Notes under the pieces: model-generated | Databases searched by the model: none | The model's input: only the letters and a program-made list of their open reading frames with translations | What the model was told of the DNA's origin: nothing | Assembly: GCA_902622795.1 (NCBI GenBank) | Contig: CACNRD010000004.1 | Coordinates: 16,256-80,255 of the forward strand | DNA from: an uncultured Pelagibacteraceae bacterium | GTDB lineage: Bacteria; Pseudomonadota; Alphaproteobacteria; Pelagibacterales; Pelagibacteraceae | DNA length: 64,000 nt | Direction: 5' to 3' | Program-made: the position numbers and the translations under genes | Part shown: positions 47,428 to 57,920 of the stretch, piece after piece | Layout: every line of letters starts with the position of its first letter | How positions within the stretch are numbered: the first letter of the stretch is position 1

Positions 47428-47802
47428 ATGAAAGAAAAGCAAAAAAATGTTCTAGGTGAAGATCTGGAAGAATGCTCTAATGATCCTTTAACTGGATGGT
47501 TAAGAGATGGATGTTGTAATACAGATAAAAATGATCATGGCGTACATACTGTTTGCGCAAAAGTAACAACTGAATGTTTAGAATGGTTAAAAGAAGCAGG
47601 TAACGATTTAATCACACCACATCCAGAATTCGGATTTCCTGGGTTAAAAGATGGTGATGGATGGTGCTTATGTGCTAGTTGGTATGCAAAAGCTGTTGAA
47701 GCTGAAAAAGCTTGTCCTATATTTTTGAAAAGAACTCATCAAAATACCTTAAAATATGTTCCGATTGAAACATTAAAAAAGTTTGCAATAGATTTATCGT
47801 AA
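47428..47802 (+). CDS. DUF2237 family protein
   Basis: NVLGEDLEECSNDPLTGWLRDGCCNT ... HPEFGFPGLKDGDGWCLCASWY. Confidence 0.9.
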   Translation: MKEKQKNVLGEDLEECSNDPLTGWLRDGCCNTDKNDHGVHTVCAKVTTECLEWLKEAGNDLITPHPEFGFPGLKDGDGWCLCASWYAKAVEAEKACPIFLKRTHQNTLKYVPIETLKKFAIDLS

Positions 47803-47803
47803 T

Positions 47804-49423
47804 TTACATATTTCCATATTTAGGTCCACCCCCACCCTCAGGAGTTACCCAAATAATATTTTGTGATGGTTCTTTAATGTCACAAGTTTTACAGTGAATA
47901 CAGTTTTGTGAATTGATGACAAATTTATTTACTTCATTTTCTTTTTGAACTTCATAAACTCCTGCAGGACAATATCTTTGAGCAGGTTCATCAAATTTTT
48001 CTAAAGTATAATTAATTGGTAAATTAGGGTCTTTAAGTTTCAGATGAACTGGCTGATTATCTGCGTGATTTGTACCAGTTAAGTAAACAGAGCTCGTTTT
48101 ATCAAAAGTTAAAACATTATCATATTTTGGATAATCTATTTTTGGCATATCTTTAGCTGGTTTTAAGGTCTCATGATCAGCGTGCTTATGCTTAAGAGTA
48201 AAAGGCATTTTTCCTCTAAATAAAATTTGATCTATACCTGTAAATATTATTCCTAATATTAATCCCCAACTAAAACTAGGTTTGACATTTCTTGCCTCAA
48301 ACAATTCTTTATATAGCCAGCTATTTTTAAATTTTTGCTCAAATATAGATAAATCTTTATTATCTTTTAAATGCTCATTTATAGTTTCAGCAGCTATTAT
48401 CCCACTTTTCATAGCTGTGTGAGAGCCTTTGATTTTTGGCATGTTTAAAGTTCCCGCATCACAGCCAACTAACAATGCTCCTGGCATAAACATCTTAGGT
48501 AAACTCTGAAAACCTCCCTCAATTAAAGCTCTTGCACCGTATGAAATTCTTTTTCCGCCTTCTATAATTTTCCTGATAGCTGGATGAGTTTTAAATCTTT
48601 GAAACTCATCGTATGGAGATAAATGAGGGTTTTTATAATCTAAACCTATGACATATCCTAAGAAAACCTGTTTATTTTCTGCATGATACATAAAACTTCC
48701 ACCGTAAGTGTTGTTATCTAATGGCCATCCAGCTGTGTGCATTACTAGACCTTCTTCATGAGTTTTCTCATCAATTTCCCATATTTCTTTAAACCCAATC
48801 CCGTATTGTTGTGGATCTTTTCCTTTATTTAATTCAAATTTTTGAATTAATTCTTTCCCAAGATGGCCTCTGCAACCCTCAGCAAAAACTGTTACCTTAC
48901 CTAATAGTTCAATACCTGGTTCAAAACTATCTTTTTTATTTCCTTCTTTATCTATACCCATATCTTGAGTAGCAACTCCTTTTACAGATCCATCATCGTT
49001 ATATAAAATTTCACTTGCTGGAAATCCTGGAAAAATTTCTACACCTAAATTTTCTGCTTGCTCAGCAAGCCATCTGCATAAATTTGCTAAACTAATAATA
49101 TAATTTTTATGATTTTGTTGAACTTTGGGAAGCAACCAAGTTGGCCAGCTTAATGATTTTGTTTTTCCTAAAAATAAAAATTTTTCTTTTGTTACTTTAG
49201 TTTTGATCGGTGAATTTAGTTCTCTCCAATTGGGTAATAATTCATCTAATGCACGTGTCTCAAAAACATTACCACTTAGAATATGTGCTCCTATTTCTGA
49301 AGCTTTTTCTAGTAGACAAACATTTAGATTTGGATCTAATTGTTTTAGTTTTATTGCTGTTGATAAACCTGATGGCCCACCACCAATGATAACAACATCA
49401 TATTCCATCGATTCCCTAGACAT
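47804..49423 (-). CDS. Electron transfer flavoprotein-ubiquinone oxidoreductase
   Basis: YDVVIIGGGPSGLSTAI, C-terminal NCIHCKTCDIKEPSQNI 4Fe-4S, 539 aa. Confidence 0.93.
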   Translation of the reverse strand: MSRESMEYDVVIIGGGPSGLSTAIKLKQLDPNLNVCLLEKASEIGAHILSGNVFETRALDELLPNWRELNSPIKTKVTKEKFLFLGKTKSLSWPTWLLPKVQQNHKNYIISLANLCRWLAEQAENLGVEIFPGFPASEILYNDDGSVKGVATQDMGIDKEGNKKDSFEPGIELLGKVTVFAEGCRGHLGKELIQKFELNKGKDPQQYGIGFKEIWEIDEKTHEEGLVMHTAGWPLDNNTYGGSFMYHAENKQVFLGYVIGLDYKNPHLSPYDEFQRFKTHPAIRKIIEGGKRISYGARALIEGGFQSLPKMFMPGALLVGCDAGTLNMPKIKGSHTAMKSGIIAAETINEHLKDNKDLSIFEQKFKNSWLYKELFEARNVKPSFSWGLILGIIFTGIDQILFRGKMPFTLKHKHADHETLKPAKDMPKIDYPKYDNVLTFDKTSSVYLTGTNHADNQPVHLKLKDPNLPINYTLEKFDEPAQRYCPAGVYEVQKENEVNKFVINSQNCIHCKTCDIKEPSQNIIWVTPEGGGGPKYGNM

Positions 49424-49446
49424 AGACTAGTTTTTAACTGTAAGGA

Positions 49447-50400
49447 TTATTTTTGTATAGTGTTTAATTTGTTCAGCTCTTCCATGAACTGTGGAAGTGC
49501 TTCAAATAGATCAGCTTCAAGGCCATAATCTGCAACACTAAATATTGGAGCCTCTCCATCTTTATTGATTGCGACAATTACTTTACTCTCTTTCATTCCA
49601 GCTAAATGCTGGATTGCCCCTGAAATTCCAATCGCAATATATAAATCTGGTACAACAACTTTTCCAGTTTGACCAACTTGATGATCGTTACTTATATAAC
49701 CTGCATCTACGGCAGCTCTTGATGCACCAATGGCTGCTCCTAGTTTATCTGCAACTTCTGTTATTAATTTAAAATTATCTCCACTCTGCATCCCTCTACC
49801 ACCTGAAACAACAATTCTTGCAGTTCCTAGTTCCGGTCTGTCAGATTTAATTTCTTCTCTCTTAATAAATTTTGTATTAGAAAATTCTTCACCAGCCTCT
49901 CCTTTTTCAATTGTTGCAGTTCCACCAGAACTTTCGCATGGTTCAAAAGATGTAGGTCTGATCGTTACACATTTCTTAGTATCATTTGTTTTTACTGTTG
50001 CAAAAGCGTTTCCTGCATAAATAGGTCTTAGAAAAGTATCAGGTGATATCACTTTTATAATATCACTCACCTGAGAAGTATCTAAATGAGCAGCAATTCT
50101 TGGCATTAAGTTTTTACCAAAAGTATTTGCAGAACAAACTATATGAGAATAATTTTCTGCAAGTTTAACTATTGCTGGTGCAAAGTTTTCAGCTGTAAAA
50201 TTTTCATAATGTGGTGCTTCTATACTAATTACTTTTTTAACCACTGGTAATTCAGACAGTTTTTTTGCAGCATTCTCGCTATTTTGACCAATAATTACCG
50301 CGTGAACTTCAGTATCGATTTGAGATGCAGCAGTTGCAGCGTTTAAAGTAAAAGGCCTTAACTCTTTATTATTATGTTCTGCTATAAGTAATACGGCCAT
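49447..50400 (-). CDS. etfA: Electron transfer flavoprotein alpha subunit
   Basis: [37 protein letters not shown]-type region. Confidence 0.93.
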   Translation of the reverse strand: [317 protein letters not shown]

Positions 50401-51149
50401 TATATAACTTTTGCCTCGTTTTTTAATTTTTGAACTAATTCAGCAACATTTGCTACTTTAATACCAGCTTTTCTTTTTGGTGGTTCCTCAACTTTTAATT
50501 GCTGAACTCTTGGGGTGATATCAATTCCTAAATCAGAAACATTTATTTCTTCTATAGGTTTTTTCTTTGCCTTCATAATATTTGGTAATGATGCGTATCT
50601 AGGTTCATTTAATCTTAAATCACAGGTTACAATTGCTGGTATATTAATTTCAACAGTTTCAAGACCTTCGTCAATTTCTCTAGTAACCTCTAAAGAATTA
50701 TCTTTTACTTCTATGTTCGATGCAAAAGTTGCTTGTGGCCAATTTAATAAAGCACTTAGCATTTGTCCTGTTTGATTACAATCATCATCAATTGCTTGTT
50801 TACCCATAAAAACTAAATCAGGTTTTTCTTTTTCTACAATTTTTTGAATAATTTTTGAAACAGCTAAGGGTTCCAAAACACCTTCTGTCTTTACATGAAT
50901 TCCTTTATCAGCTCCAACTGCTAAAGCTTTTCTAACAGTCTCTTGAGCTTTTTCCTCTCCAACCGTTATTGCAACAATCTCTGTTGCTTTACCTGCCTCT
51001 TTTATTTTAACTGCTTCTTCAATAGCGTTATCATCAGGAGGATTAGTTGACATTTTAACATTATCTGTAACTACACCTGATCCATCCTCTTTTACTCTTA
51101 TTTGGACGTTATAATCAATTACTCTTTTTACAGCGACTAAAATTTTCAT
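50400..51149 (-). CDS. etfB: Electron transfer flavoprotein beta subunit
   Basis: MKILVAVKRVIDYNVQIRVKEDGSG ... GKQAIDDDCNQTGQMLSALL. Confidence 0.93.
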   Translation of the reverse strand: MKILVAVKRVIDYNVQIRVKEDGSGVVTDNVKMSTNPPDDNAIEEAVKIKEAGKATEIVAITVGEEKAQETVRKALAVGADKGIHVKTEGVLEPLAVSKIIQKIVEKEKPDLVFMGKQAIDDDCNQTGQMLSALLNWPQATFASNIEVKDNSLEVTREIDEGLETVEINIPAIVTCDLRLNEPRYASLPNIMKAKKKPIEEINVSDLGIDITPRVQQLKVEEPPKRKAGIKVANVAELVQKLKNEAKVI

Positions 51150-53581
51150 TATGCTCTCAATAAATTATTTTCTTTATCGTATGGACTTTCCTCTAATACG
51201 GTAGCGTCATACATTTCTCCCAAGATATCAACTTGTAATTTGTCGCCTACATTTGCAAAATCAGGTTTAACCATTGCTAATGCTATTGATTTATCTAATC
51301 TAAAACCAAACTCACCGCCAGTTGCTCTTCCAACAACTTTACTGTCTTTATATATAGGATTATTTCCTAATACATCTGCATCTTTTGTATTATGCACTTC
51401 AAGAGTAACTAATTTGTTATCGAATCCTTTCTCTCGCCATTTATTTAAGGCTTCCAATCCAATAAAATTTCCTTTATTTGGATGAATAAATCTATCCAAC
51501 CCAGACTCGTAAGGTGAATATTCAATTGATAATTCTGTGCCTACAAGTTTGTATGATTTTTCTAATCTTAAACTATTCATAGCTCTTATGCCAAAAGGTT
51601 TTATTCCTAAATCCTTACCTGCATCCATTAATTTATCAAAAATATGATTTTGATACTCAATTGGGTGATGCAATTCCCACCCTAGCTCACCTACAAAATT
51701 TACTCTCATTGCATTAACTGGAGCATAACCAACATTGACCTTTTTAGCAGTTAACCATTTAAAATTTTCATTTGAAAAATCATCTGTAGAAACTTTTTGC
51801 ATTAAATCTCTGGCTTTTGGACCAGCGACCACAAGTACACCTGTACTATTAGTCAAGTCTTCAAATATAACTGAGCCATCAGTTGGCATCCATTTTTGTA
51901 TCCAATCATGATCTAATCTTAAATTTGCTCCTGCAGAAACAAGGTAATAAGAATTTTCCGCCTCTTTCATAATTGTAAATTCTGAATGAACACCTCCTTT
52001 AGTATTTAAAGCGTGACATAAATTTATTCTGCCAATTTTTTTTGGTAATTTGTTTGCAACTAAAAAATCTAAAAATTCTTCAGCTTTAGGTCCTTTTATT
52101 CTACATTTGGCAAATGCTGTCATATCTAACAAGCCAACATTTTCCTTTACATTTTGACACTCTTTTTTAATTGCATCGAACCATTTTGATCGTCTAAACG
52201 ACCAATCATCTTTTTGTTCCATGCCATCAGTTGCAAAAAAGTTTGGTCTTTCCCAACCAAATTTTTGTCCAAAAACTGCACCCAAATTTTTCATTCTTTC
52301 ATAACATGGTGCTGTTCTTAAAGGTCTTGCTGCTGGTCTTTCTTCATCAGGATAGTGAGTGATAAAAACATGACTGTACGCTTCCTCATTTTTTGCTTTT
52401 AAGTATGATTTAGTTGCATAATTTCCATAACGTCTTGGTTCAACTCCCAACATATCAATAGTAGGTTCGCCATCTACAATCCACTCCGCTAATTGCCAAC
52501 CAGCTCCACCTGCTGCTGTTATCCCAAAACTGTGTCCTTCATTAATCCAAAAATTTTTTAATCCCCACGCTGGACCAACTATAGGATTTCCATCAGGTGT
52601 GTAACAGATTGCACCATTATAAACTTTTTTTACACCAACTTCTCCAAAAGCAGGCACACGGTGAATTGCTCCCTCAATATGCGGCGCTAATCTATCGAGA
52701 TCCTCTTGAAACAATTCGTACTCTGAGTTTTTTGATGGACCTTCAACATAACAAGCTGGCGCACCATCTTCATAAGGTCCTAATATCAATCCACCTGCTT
52801 CTTCTCGCATATACCATCTACTATCACTGTCTCTAAGAACTCCCATTTCAGGAAGACCTTCTTTTTTTCTTTTTTGAATTTCAGGATGGGGTTCAGTTAC
52901 AATATATTGATGCTCAACTGGAATTACTGGAATATCTAAACCTACCATTTCACCAGTTTGTCTTGCGAAATTTCCAGAACATGAAATTACATGCTCACAT
53001 TCAATTGAACCTTTATCTGTTTCTACTATCCAGCCATCTTTAGTTTGTTTCATACTTGTTACAGCTGTATTTCTATAAATTTCAGCACCTCTATTTCTTG
53101 CACCAGTTGCTAAAGCTTGAGTTAAATCTGCTGGCTGAATATATCCATCTTCTGGGTGTTGTATTGCGCCAACTAAATCATCTGTATGACACAATGGCCA
53201 AATTTCTTTTACTTGTTGAGGAGTTAAAAATTTTACATCCACCCCGATGGTTTGTGCAACACCAGCATATTGATGATACTCATCCATTCTATCTTTAGTG
53301 CTAGCCAATCGAATATTTGAAACAACACTAAAACCAACATTCTTTCCAGTTTCTTCCTCTAAAGTTTTGTAAAGATTAACTGCATACTTATGAAGCTGTC
53401 CAACGGAGTAACTCATATTAAACAAAGGTAATAAGCCAGCAGCATGCCAAGTAGAACCTGAAGTTAGCTCTTTTCTCTCAATTAGAACAACATCAGACCA
53501 CCCTTTTTTTGCCAGATGATAAAGAGCACTTACTCCTACAACGCCACCTCCAACTACTACAACTTTGGTTTTTGTTTTCAT
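51149..53581 (-). CDS. Dimethylglycine/sarcosine dehydrogenase-like FAD oxidoreductase with GcvT domain
   Basis: VVGGGVVGVSALYHLAKKG, TSGSTWHAAGL; C-terminal GcvT region; 810 aa; next to etfBA. Confidence 0.88.
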   Translation of the reverse strand: MKTKTKVVVVGGGVVGVSALYHLAKKGWSDVVLIERKELTSGSTWHAAGLLPLFNMSYSVGQLHKYAVNLYKTLEEETGKNVGFSVVSNIRLASTKDRMDEYHQYAGVAQTIGVDVKFLTPQQVKEIWPLCHTDDLVGAIQHPEDGYIQPADLTQALATGARNRGAEIYRNTAVTSMKQTKDGWIVETDKGSIECEHVISCSGNFARQTGEMVGLDIPVIPVEHQYIVTEPHPEIQKRKKEGLPEMGVLRDSDSRWYMREEAGGLILGPYEDGAPACYVEGPSKNSEYELFQEDLDRLAPHIEGAIHRVPAFGEVGVKKVYNGAICYTPDGNPIVGPAWGLKNFWINEGHSFGITAAGGAGWQLAEWIVDGEPTIDMLGVEPRRYGNYATKSYLKAKNEEAYSHVFITHYPDEERPAARPLRTAPCYERMKNLGAVFGQKFGWERPNFFATDGMEQKDDWSFRRSKWFDAIKKECQNVKENVGLLDMTAFAKCRIKGPKAEEFLDFLVANKLPKKIGRINLCHALNTKGGVHSEFTIMKEAENSYYLVSAGANLRLDHDWIQKWMPTDGSVIFEDLTNSTGVLVVAGPKARDLMQKVSTDDFSNENFKWLTAKKVNVGYAPVNAMRVNFVGELGWELHHPIEYQNHIFDKLMDAGKDLGIKPFGIRAMNSLRLEKSYKLVGTELSIEYSPYESGLDRFIHPNKGNFIGLEALNKWREKGFDNKLVTLEVHNTKDADVLGNNPIYKDSKVVGRATGGEFGFRLDKSIALAMVKPDFANVGDKLQVDILGEMYDATVLEESPYDKENNLLRA

Positions 53582-53636
53582 TATCAGACTCCTACTAAAT
53601 TTTTAATTATTACGAAACAAAAATTTAGGTTAATAG

Positions 53637-54098
53637 TCAAATTGAGCTTCCAAGAGGAATTGGGCTTGATACCATTGTGGTTAGCCAACAATCTTTTAGT
53701 GATCCTTCTTCAGTGTATTTTTCTACTTGCCAATTGAATTTGTGATAAATTTTATTCTTATCAAGTATAATTACCTCAAATTGAACCAATTTATTACTGC
53801 CTCCAACCTCAGTAATTGTATGACTTAAATGATCAATCATCATTTGATAAGAGGCACCTTTAATCATCCTTTTAAAATTATTTAAAGGTCCTGTAACCTT
53901 CTTATTATTAGGATGAGCAAAATTCCATGTTTGCTCAATACCACTATCCTTAAATTCAAGATCGTTTTGTTGCAACCCACTTAGTTGAATTTTTACCACT
54001 TCTTTTGGAGTAATAGCACTACTTGGATTAAGTAATTCAGCTTTTGAAAAAGAGATAGTTATTAAAAGTAAGATTAGTACTTTAAAAATATTTTTCAT
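53637..54098 (-). CDS. DUF4864-like exported protein
   Basis: Signal peptide plus ITPKEVVKIQLSGLQQNDLEFKDSGIEQTWNFAHPNNK. Confidence 0.75.
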   Translation of the reverse strand: MKNIFKVLILLLITISFSKAELLNPSSAITPKEVVKIQLSGLQQNDLEFKDSGIEQTWNFAHPNNKKVTGPLNNFKRMIKGASYQMMIDHLSHTITEVGGSNKLVQFEVIILDKNKIYHKFNWQVEKYTEEGSLKDCWLTTMVSSPIPLGSSI

Positions 54099-54109
54099 TT
54101 GAGAAGTAT

Positions 54110-55720
54110 TTATTCTGAAGTTTTGTATTTACTATTATTTACTATAAATACAAAAAATATTGGAAGAATTAATGTCAAAAGTGTCACAACAATTAATAAA
54201 ATCCCAAGTTCAGAATAATCAGCTGTTGTTTGAATTTCACCACTAACTTTATCTTTAACTTCTCTTGTAACAGTAAATATTTCATTTAAATATTTCGTTC
54301 CTAATGCACTTGCTGACAATGCGAGGTTGGTGAAGGAGGCAAAAACTGCAAAAAAAGTTGCTTTTAAATGAGATGGAGCATTTTTTGCTATCCAAGCAAG
54401 TAATGGAATCATTGATACTTGACCCAAAGGAGATTCAAGAGCTGTATTAATTAAAGCAATAAACTTAGCATCAACCACTCCTCCAGTTAATGAGGATGTC
54501 CAATTATGAAAGCCGTAGTACATTCCAACACTTGGTAAAAATAAAATTGCACCTGCAATACTTAAAACAACAATTATTTTGGCAATTGAATTCTTTGCCA
54601 TAAATGGTCTTAACAAAACAATCCCTGCTAAAGTTAAAATTGATGCAAGTAATGATAAAATTGAAAAAAACTGTTCATTAAATCCAAGTTGATCAATTTC
54701 AAACCAAGTTAAACCTGGTCCAGGTCCTGGCATTGCTCTAAAAATAAATATAATTACAGCCGTACCAACTATTGTTAATCTTAATTCCTGAGGTAGTTCT
54801 TTAATAAGTTTAAACATTAAAAATAAAATAATTATTACTGAGCCTATAAAAACAATCTCTTGTGCAAATGGGACGTTAAAAGATCCTACTGAGAGTGTGA
54901 AAATTACAAAAACTAAACTACCACCTAAAATCCACCAGTTTATCTCTGTTTTTTCATTTCCTCTTTCTTCCTTAAATTCTAATCCTTGAGATTTTAAAAT
55001 TTTTATTTTTTTTTGTCTTAAGTAATTTGCTAAAATTACACCGAAGATCGAAACTAGAGGTATTACAAGAGCATATAAATAAATTGTTCCATATAAATTT
55101 ATTTTTTCAGATTGCTCTAAACTTTCAACATCTCTAAATAAAATGACATTTACTAATGCCACAAGAACTGTTCCACCTATTATTGCAAAACGACCAAGAG
55201 TTTGCATTGTGGTATGCATTATTTTTACTTGATCTTTACTATAATCTGTTCCCTGTTCATCTGATAAGGGAACTGCTTCAACAGTCATTGCATCTGCAAC
55301 TACATCCTGAACTACATATCCAACTGGAGCTAAAATGACACTTATTACAAACCAAGTTTCGACAGAAAATATTTCTGACATAGTTTCTGTATGAATAATT
55401 AACCCATACATAATCATCAAGCTTAAGGCTATTAGGCTGGCACCTAAATAAACCATATAGTTTTTTCTTTCCCATATAAGATCAACAAGATGTCCTAAAG
55501 GCATTTTTAATGCCCAAGGAATCCCTGCCCAAAATCCAAGTCCTGCAAGAAATGCAGCTGATAAATTTAAATAATCTTTAACGAAGAAAGTTCCAACTAT
55601 TCCAGTTAAACCTGAAATACCAGCAGCCATATAGACCATTAATGGCGGAAGATAAGTCCATTTAAATTCTCTTCCTAAATCTAAGAAAGTGCTATCTAAA
55701 AATTTTAATACTTTGTTCAT
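54110..55720 (-). CDS. MFS transporter resembling BT1/folate-biopterin transporters
   Basis: TYLPPLMVYMAAGISGLTGIVGTFFVKDYLNLSAAFLAGLGFWAGIPWALKMPLG; many TM. Confidence 0.7.
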   Translation of the reverse strand: MNKVLKFLDSTFLDLGREFKWTYLPPLMVYMAAGISGLTGIVGTFFVKDYLNLSAAFLAGLGFWAGIPWALKMPLGHLVDLIWERKNYMVYLGASLIALSLMIMYGLIIHTETMSEIFSVETWFVISVILAPVGYVVQDVVADAMTVEAVPLSDEQGTDYSKDQVKIMHTTMQTLGRFAIIGGTVLVALVNVILFRDVESLEQSEKINLYGTIYLYALVIPLVSIFGVILANYLRQKKIKILKSQGLEFKEERGNEKTEINWWILGGSLVFVIFTLSVGSFNVPFAQEIVFIGSVIIILFLMFKLIKELPQELRLTIVGTAVIIFIFRAMPGPGPGLTWFEIDQLGFNEQFFSILSLLASILTLAGIVLLRPFMAKNSIAKIIVVLSIAGAILFLPSVGMYYGFHNWTSSLTGGVVDAKFIALINTALESPLGQVSMIPLLAWIAKNAPSHLKATFFAVFASFTNLALSASALGTKYLNEIFTVTREVKDKVSGEIQTTADYSELGILLIVVTLLTLILPIFFVFIVNNSKYKTSE

Positions 55721-56154
55721 TAGTCACTAAGAACTGGAAAGGCTTGTCTTATTTTTAAGAAATGTTTTTGATATTCCATTTTGGTACATTTATTTTCAAC
55801 ATATCCTATATGATTTTTTTCAACTAACTCTTTTGCATTTTCGTCACGTATTCCAAGTTGCAACCATAAAACTTTAGCACCAATTTTCACAGTGTCCTCT
55901 GCAATTGCCAATACTTCTCTAGATGGTCTAAATACATCAACAATATCTATATTTTTTTTTATATCAGTTATTTTAGCGTATACCTCTTCGCCCAAAATTT
56001 TTTGACCTTTAGCAGATGGGTTAACGGGAAAGACTTTATACCCATATTTCTGCATATACTTCATCACAATAGTAGATGGTTTAGTTTGATCATTACTAAC
56101 TCCTATCATAGCAATAGTTTTATATTTTGAGAGAATATCTTTGATCTGACTCAT
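55720..56154 (-). CDS. CoA-binding domain protein
   Basis: YKTIAMIGVSNDQTKPSTIVMKYMQKYGYKVFPVNPSAKGQKILGE. Confidence 0.9.
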   Translation of the reverse strand: MSQIKDILSKYKTIAMIGVSNDQTKPSTIVMKYMQKYGYKVFPVNPSAKGQKILGEEVYAKITDIKKNIDIVDVFRPSREVLAIAEDTVKIGAKVLWLQLGIRDENAKELVEKNHIGYVENKCTKMEYQKHFLKIRQAFPVLSD

Positions 56155-56156
56155 AA

Positions 56157-56354
56157 TTATTTATCACTTTTGATTTGTTCTTCGCAAAATTTCTTTGCCT
56201 CATCTAAGTCGGTAATTTTAGTTTCAGACAATTTTTGGCTCGCAGCTAAACACGCATCCACAGCTCTTTTAGTGTTATAATCATTAAAATTAAAAACTAT
56301 AAACATTCCAAAAATAATTAAGATTATGATGAAAAAATTTTTTTTATTCATCAT
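56157..56354 (-). CDS. Small hypothetical protein, single TM
   Basis: 65 aa; FFIIILIIFGMFIVFNF. Confidence 0.6.
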   Translation of the reverse strand: MMNKKNFFIIILIIFGMFIVFNFNDYNTKRAVDACLAASQKLSETKITDLDEAKKFCEEQIKSDK

Positions 56355-57133
56355 TATTTGTTTTTCCAGACAGGTTTCCTTTTTTCTAAAAAAGCTGAAA
56401 TACCTTCTTTAGCATCCATTGCCATCATATTAACAGTCATCATTTTACTTGTGTGTGCATATGCTTTTCTTAAAGGCATCTCTAATTGTTTGTAAAAAGT
56501 TTGTTTACCTATCTTTATTGTTAAATTAGATTTAGATGCTATTTTTTTAGCAATACTAAGTACTTCTCTCTTTAGTTTTTGTTTTGAGAAGCAGTCATTT
56601 ATTAATCCTATTTCTTTTGCATAATTTGCTTTTACTGGCTCGCCAGTTAACAACATTTTCATCATAGGCTTTCGATTAATTTTCCTACTTACAGCGACCA
56701 TAGGTGTACTGCAAAATAATCCGATATTTACTCCTGGAGTTGCAAATAAAGCATCTTTTGTACTATACGCTAGATCACAACTGGCTACTAACTGACAACC
56801 AGCTGCAAATGCAGCACCATGAACTTTTGCGATCACAGGTTTTCTGCCTTCTACAATTTGAAGCATAACTTTTGAGCAAAGATTAAAAAGTTTTTGATAT
56901 CTATCTCTTTTTTTTAATCCTCTTACCTCTTTTAAATTATGACCTGCACTAAACCCTTTGCCTGCGCCTTCTATTATTATAACTTTGACTTTATTGTCAG
57001 CATCTAATTTCTTTAATACTTTTAATAAGTCGATAAGATTTTTAAATGATAATGAATTATATGTTTTTGGTTCATTAAGTATTATTGACGAAATTTCACT
57101 ATTAATTTTTATAATTTTAATATTACTAGTCAT
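56354..57133 (-). CDS. Enoyl-CoA hydratase/isomerase family protein
   Basis: GAGKGFSAGHNLKEV, KVHGAAFAAGCQLVASCDLAYS. Confidence 0.9.
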   Translation of the reverse strand: MTSNIKIIKINSEISSIILNEPKTYNSLSFKNLIDLLKVLKKLDADNKVKVIIIEGAGKGFSAGHNLKEVRGLKKRDRYQKLFNLCSKVMLQIVEGRKPVIAKVHGAAFAAGCQLVASCDLAYSTKDALFATPGVNIGLFCSTPMVAVSRKINRKPMMKMLLTGEPVKANYAKEIGLINDCFSKQKLKREVLSIAKKIASKSNLTIKIGKQTFYKQLEMPLRKAYAHTSKMMTVNMMAMDAKEGISAFLEKRKPVWKNK

Positions 57134-57138
57134 TATAG

Positions 57139-57513
57139 CTATTTTAGTTTGCCCTCTTCTCTCATTTTAGCTCTAATTTTTGTCGCTGAAATTTTTTGCG
57201 TTTCTTCATCCAATACTATTTCTTCCATTTTATATCCAACTCCTCTGCCATAACAAATATTTGTAATATTTGGCACTACCATAATTTTAAACCTACCTTC
57301 AAATTCTGGATTTAATCTATCTTCAATATTTTTTTTCACTGTCTCAAAATCAAATGGATTATCATCTACACCCTGTACATCTCTTATTTGAATACAAACT
57401 TGACCTGTTTTTTTAATAATTTCCTTAAATAAAGTATAATGACCATCATGAAACGGTTGCCATCTTCCAAGCATTTGTGCTGTTGGTTTTTTATTATCCC
57501 ATTGATATGTCAT
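57139..57513 (-). CDS. Nucleotidyltransferase (cytidylyl/NMN-adenylyltransferase-like)
   Basis: GRWQPFHDGHYTLFKEI and ISATKIRAKM motifs; 124 aa. Confidence 0.82.
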   Translation of the reverse strand: MTYQWDNKKPTAQMLGRWQPFHDGHYTLFKEIIKKTGQVCIQIRDVQGVDDNPFDFETVKKNIEDRLNPEFEGRFKIMVVPNITNICYGRGVGYKMEEIVLDEETQKISATKIRAKMREEGKLK

Positions 57514-57920
57514 TTTTTGATCTCCTTAACGATTTTTAAAGCCCAATTCTTAGCATCTTGAGTAGTAACATGGTAATTAAATGTTTTTGGCTTTACAAAC
57601 ATTTGATTTGTATCATCAAAACGTCCTTCTTTAATTGTATCTACCCAAATTATGAAATCTGCTGGGAATAAGCTTCTCGCTTCTGGAGTGGGTGCTATGA
57701 AATCTGCAATAACATAATGACCGTCACTCTTTAACTTAAGGGCAAACTCAGCCATTCTTTTTGCTTGTCTAATTCTTCCTTCTTTTGAGAAATCCCAATC
57801 ATCTGCTGCTTTTCTTACTTCGTCAGCATTTAATCTTTTAGCATTTAAATACGGCGCTATTTCATTTGCTAAAGTTGTTTTACCTGCACCAGGTAATCCC
57901 ATTACCAAAATTATTTTCAT
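57510..57920 (-). CDS. P-loop kinase (APS kinase-like)
   Basis: VMGLPGAGKTTLANEIAPYLNAKRLNADEVRK; 136 aa. Confidence 0.82.
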   Translation of the reverse strand: MKIILVMGLPGAGKTTLANEIAPYLNAKRLNADEVRKAADDWDFSKEGRIRQAKRMAEFALKLKSDGHYVIADFIAPTPEARSLFPADFIIWVDTIKEGRFDDTNQMFVKPKTFNYHVTTQDAKNWALKIVKEIKK

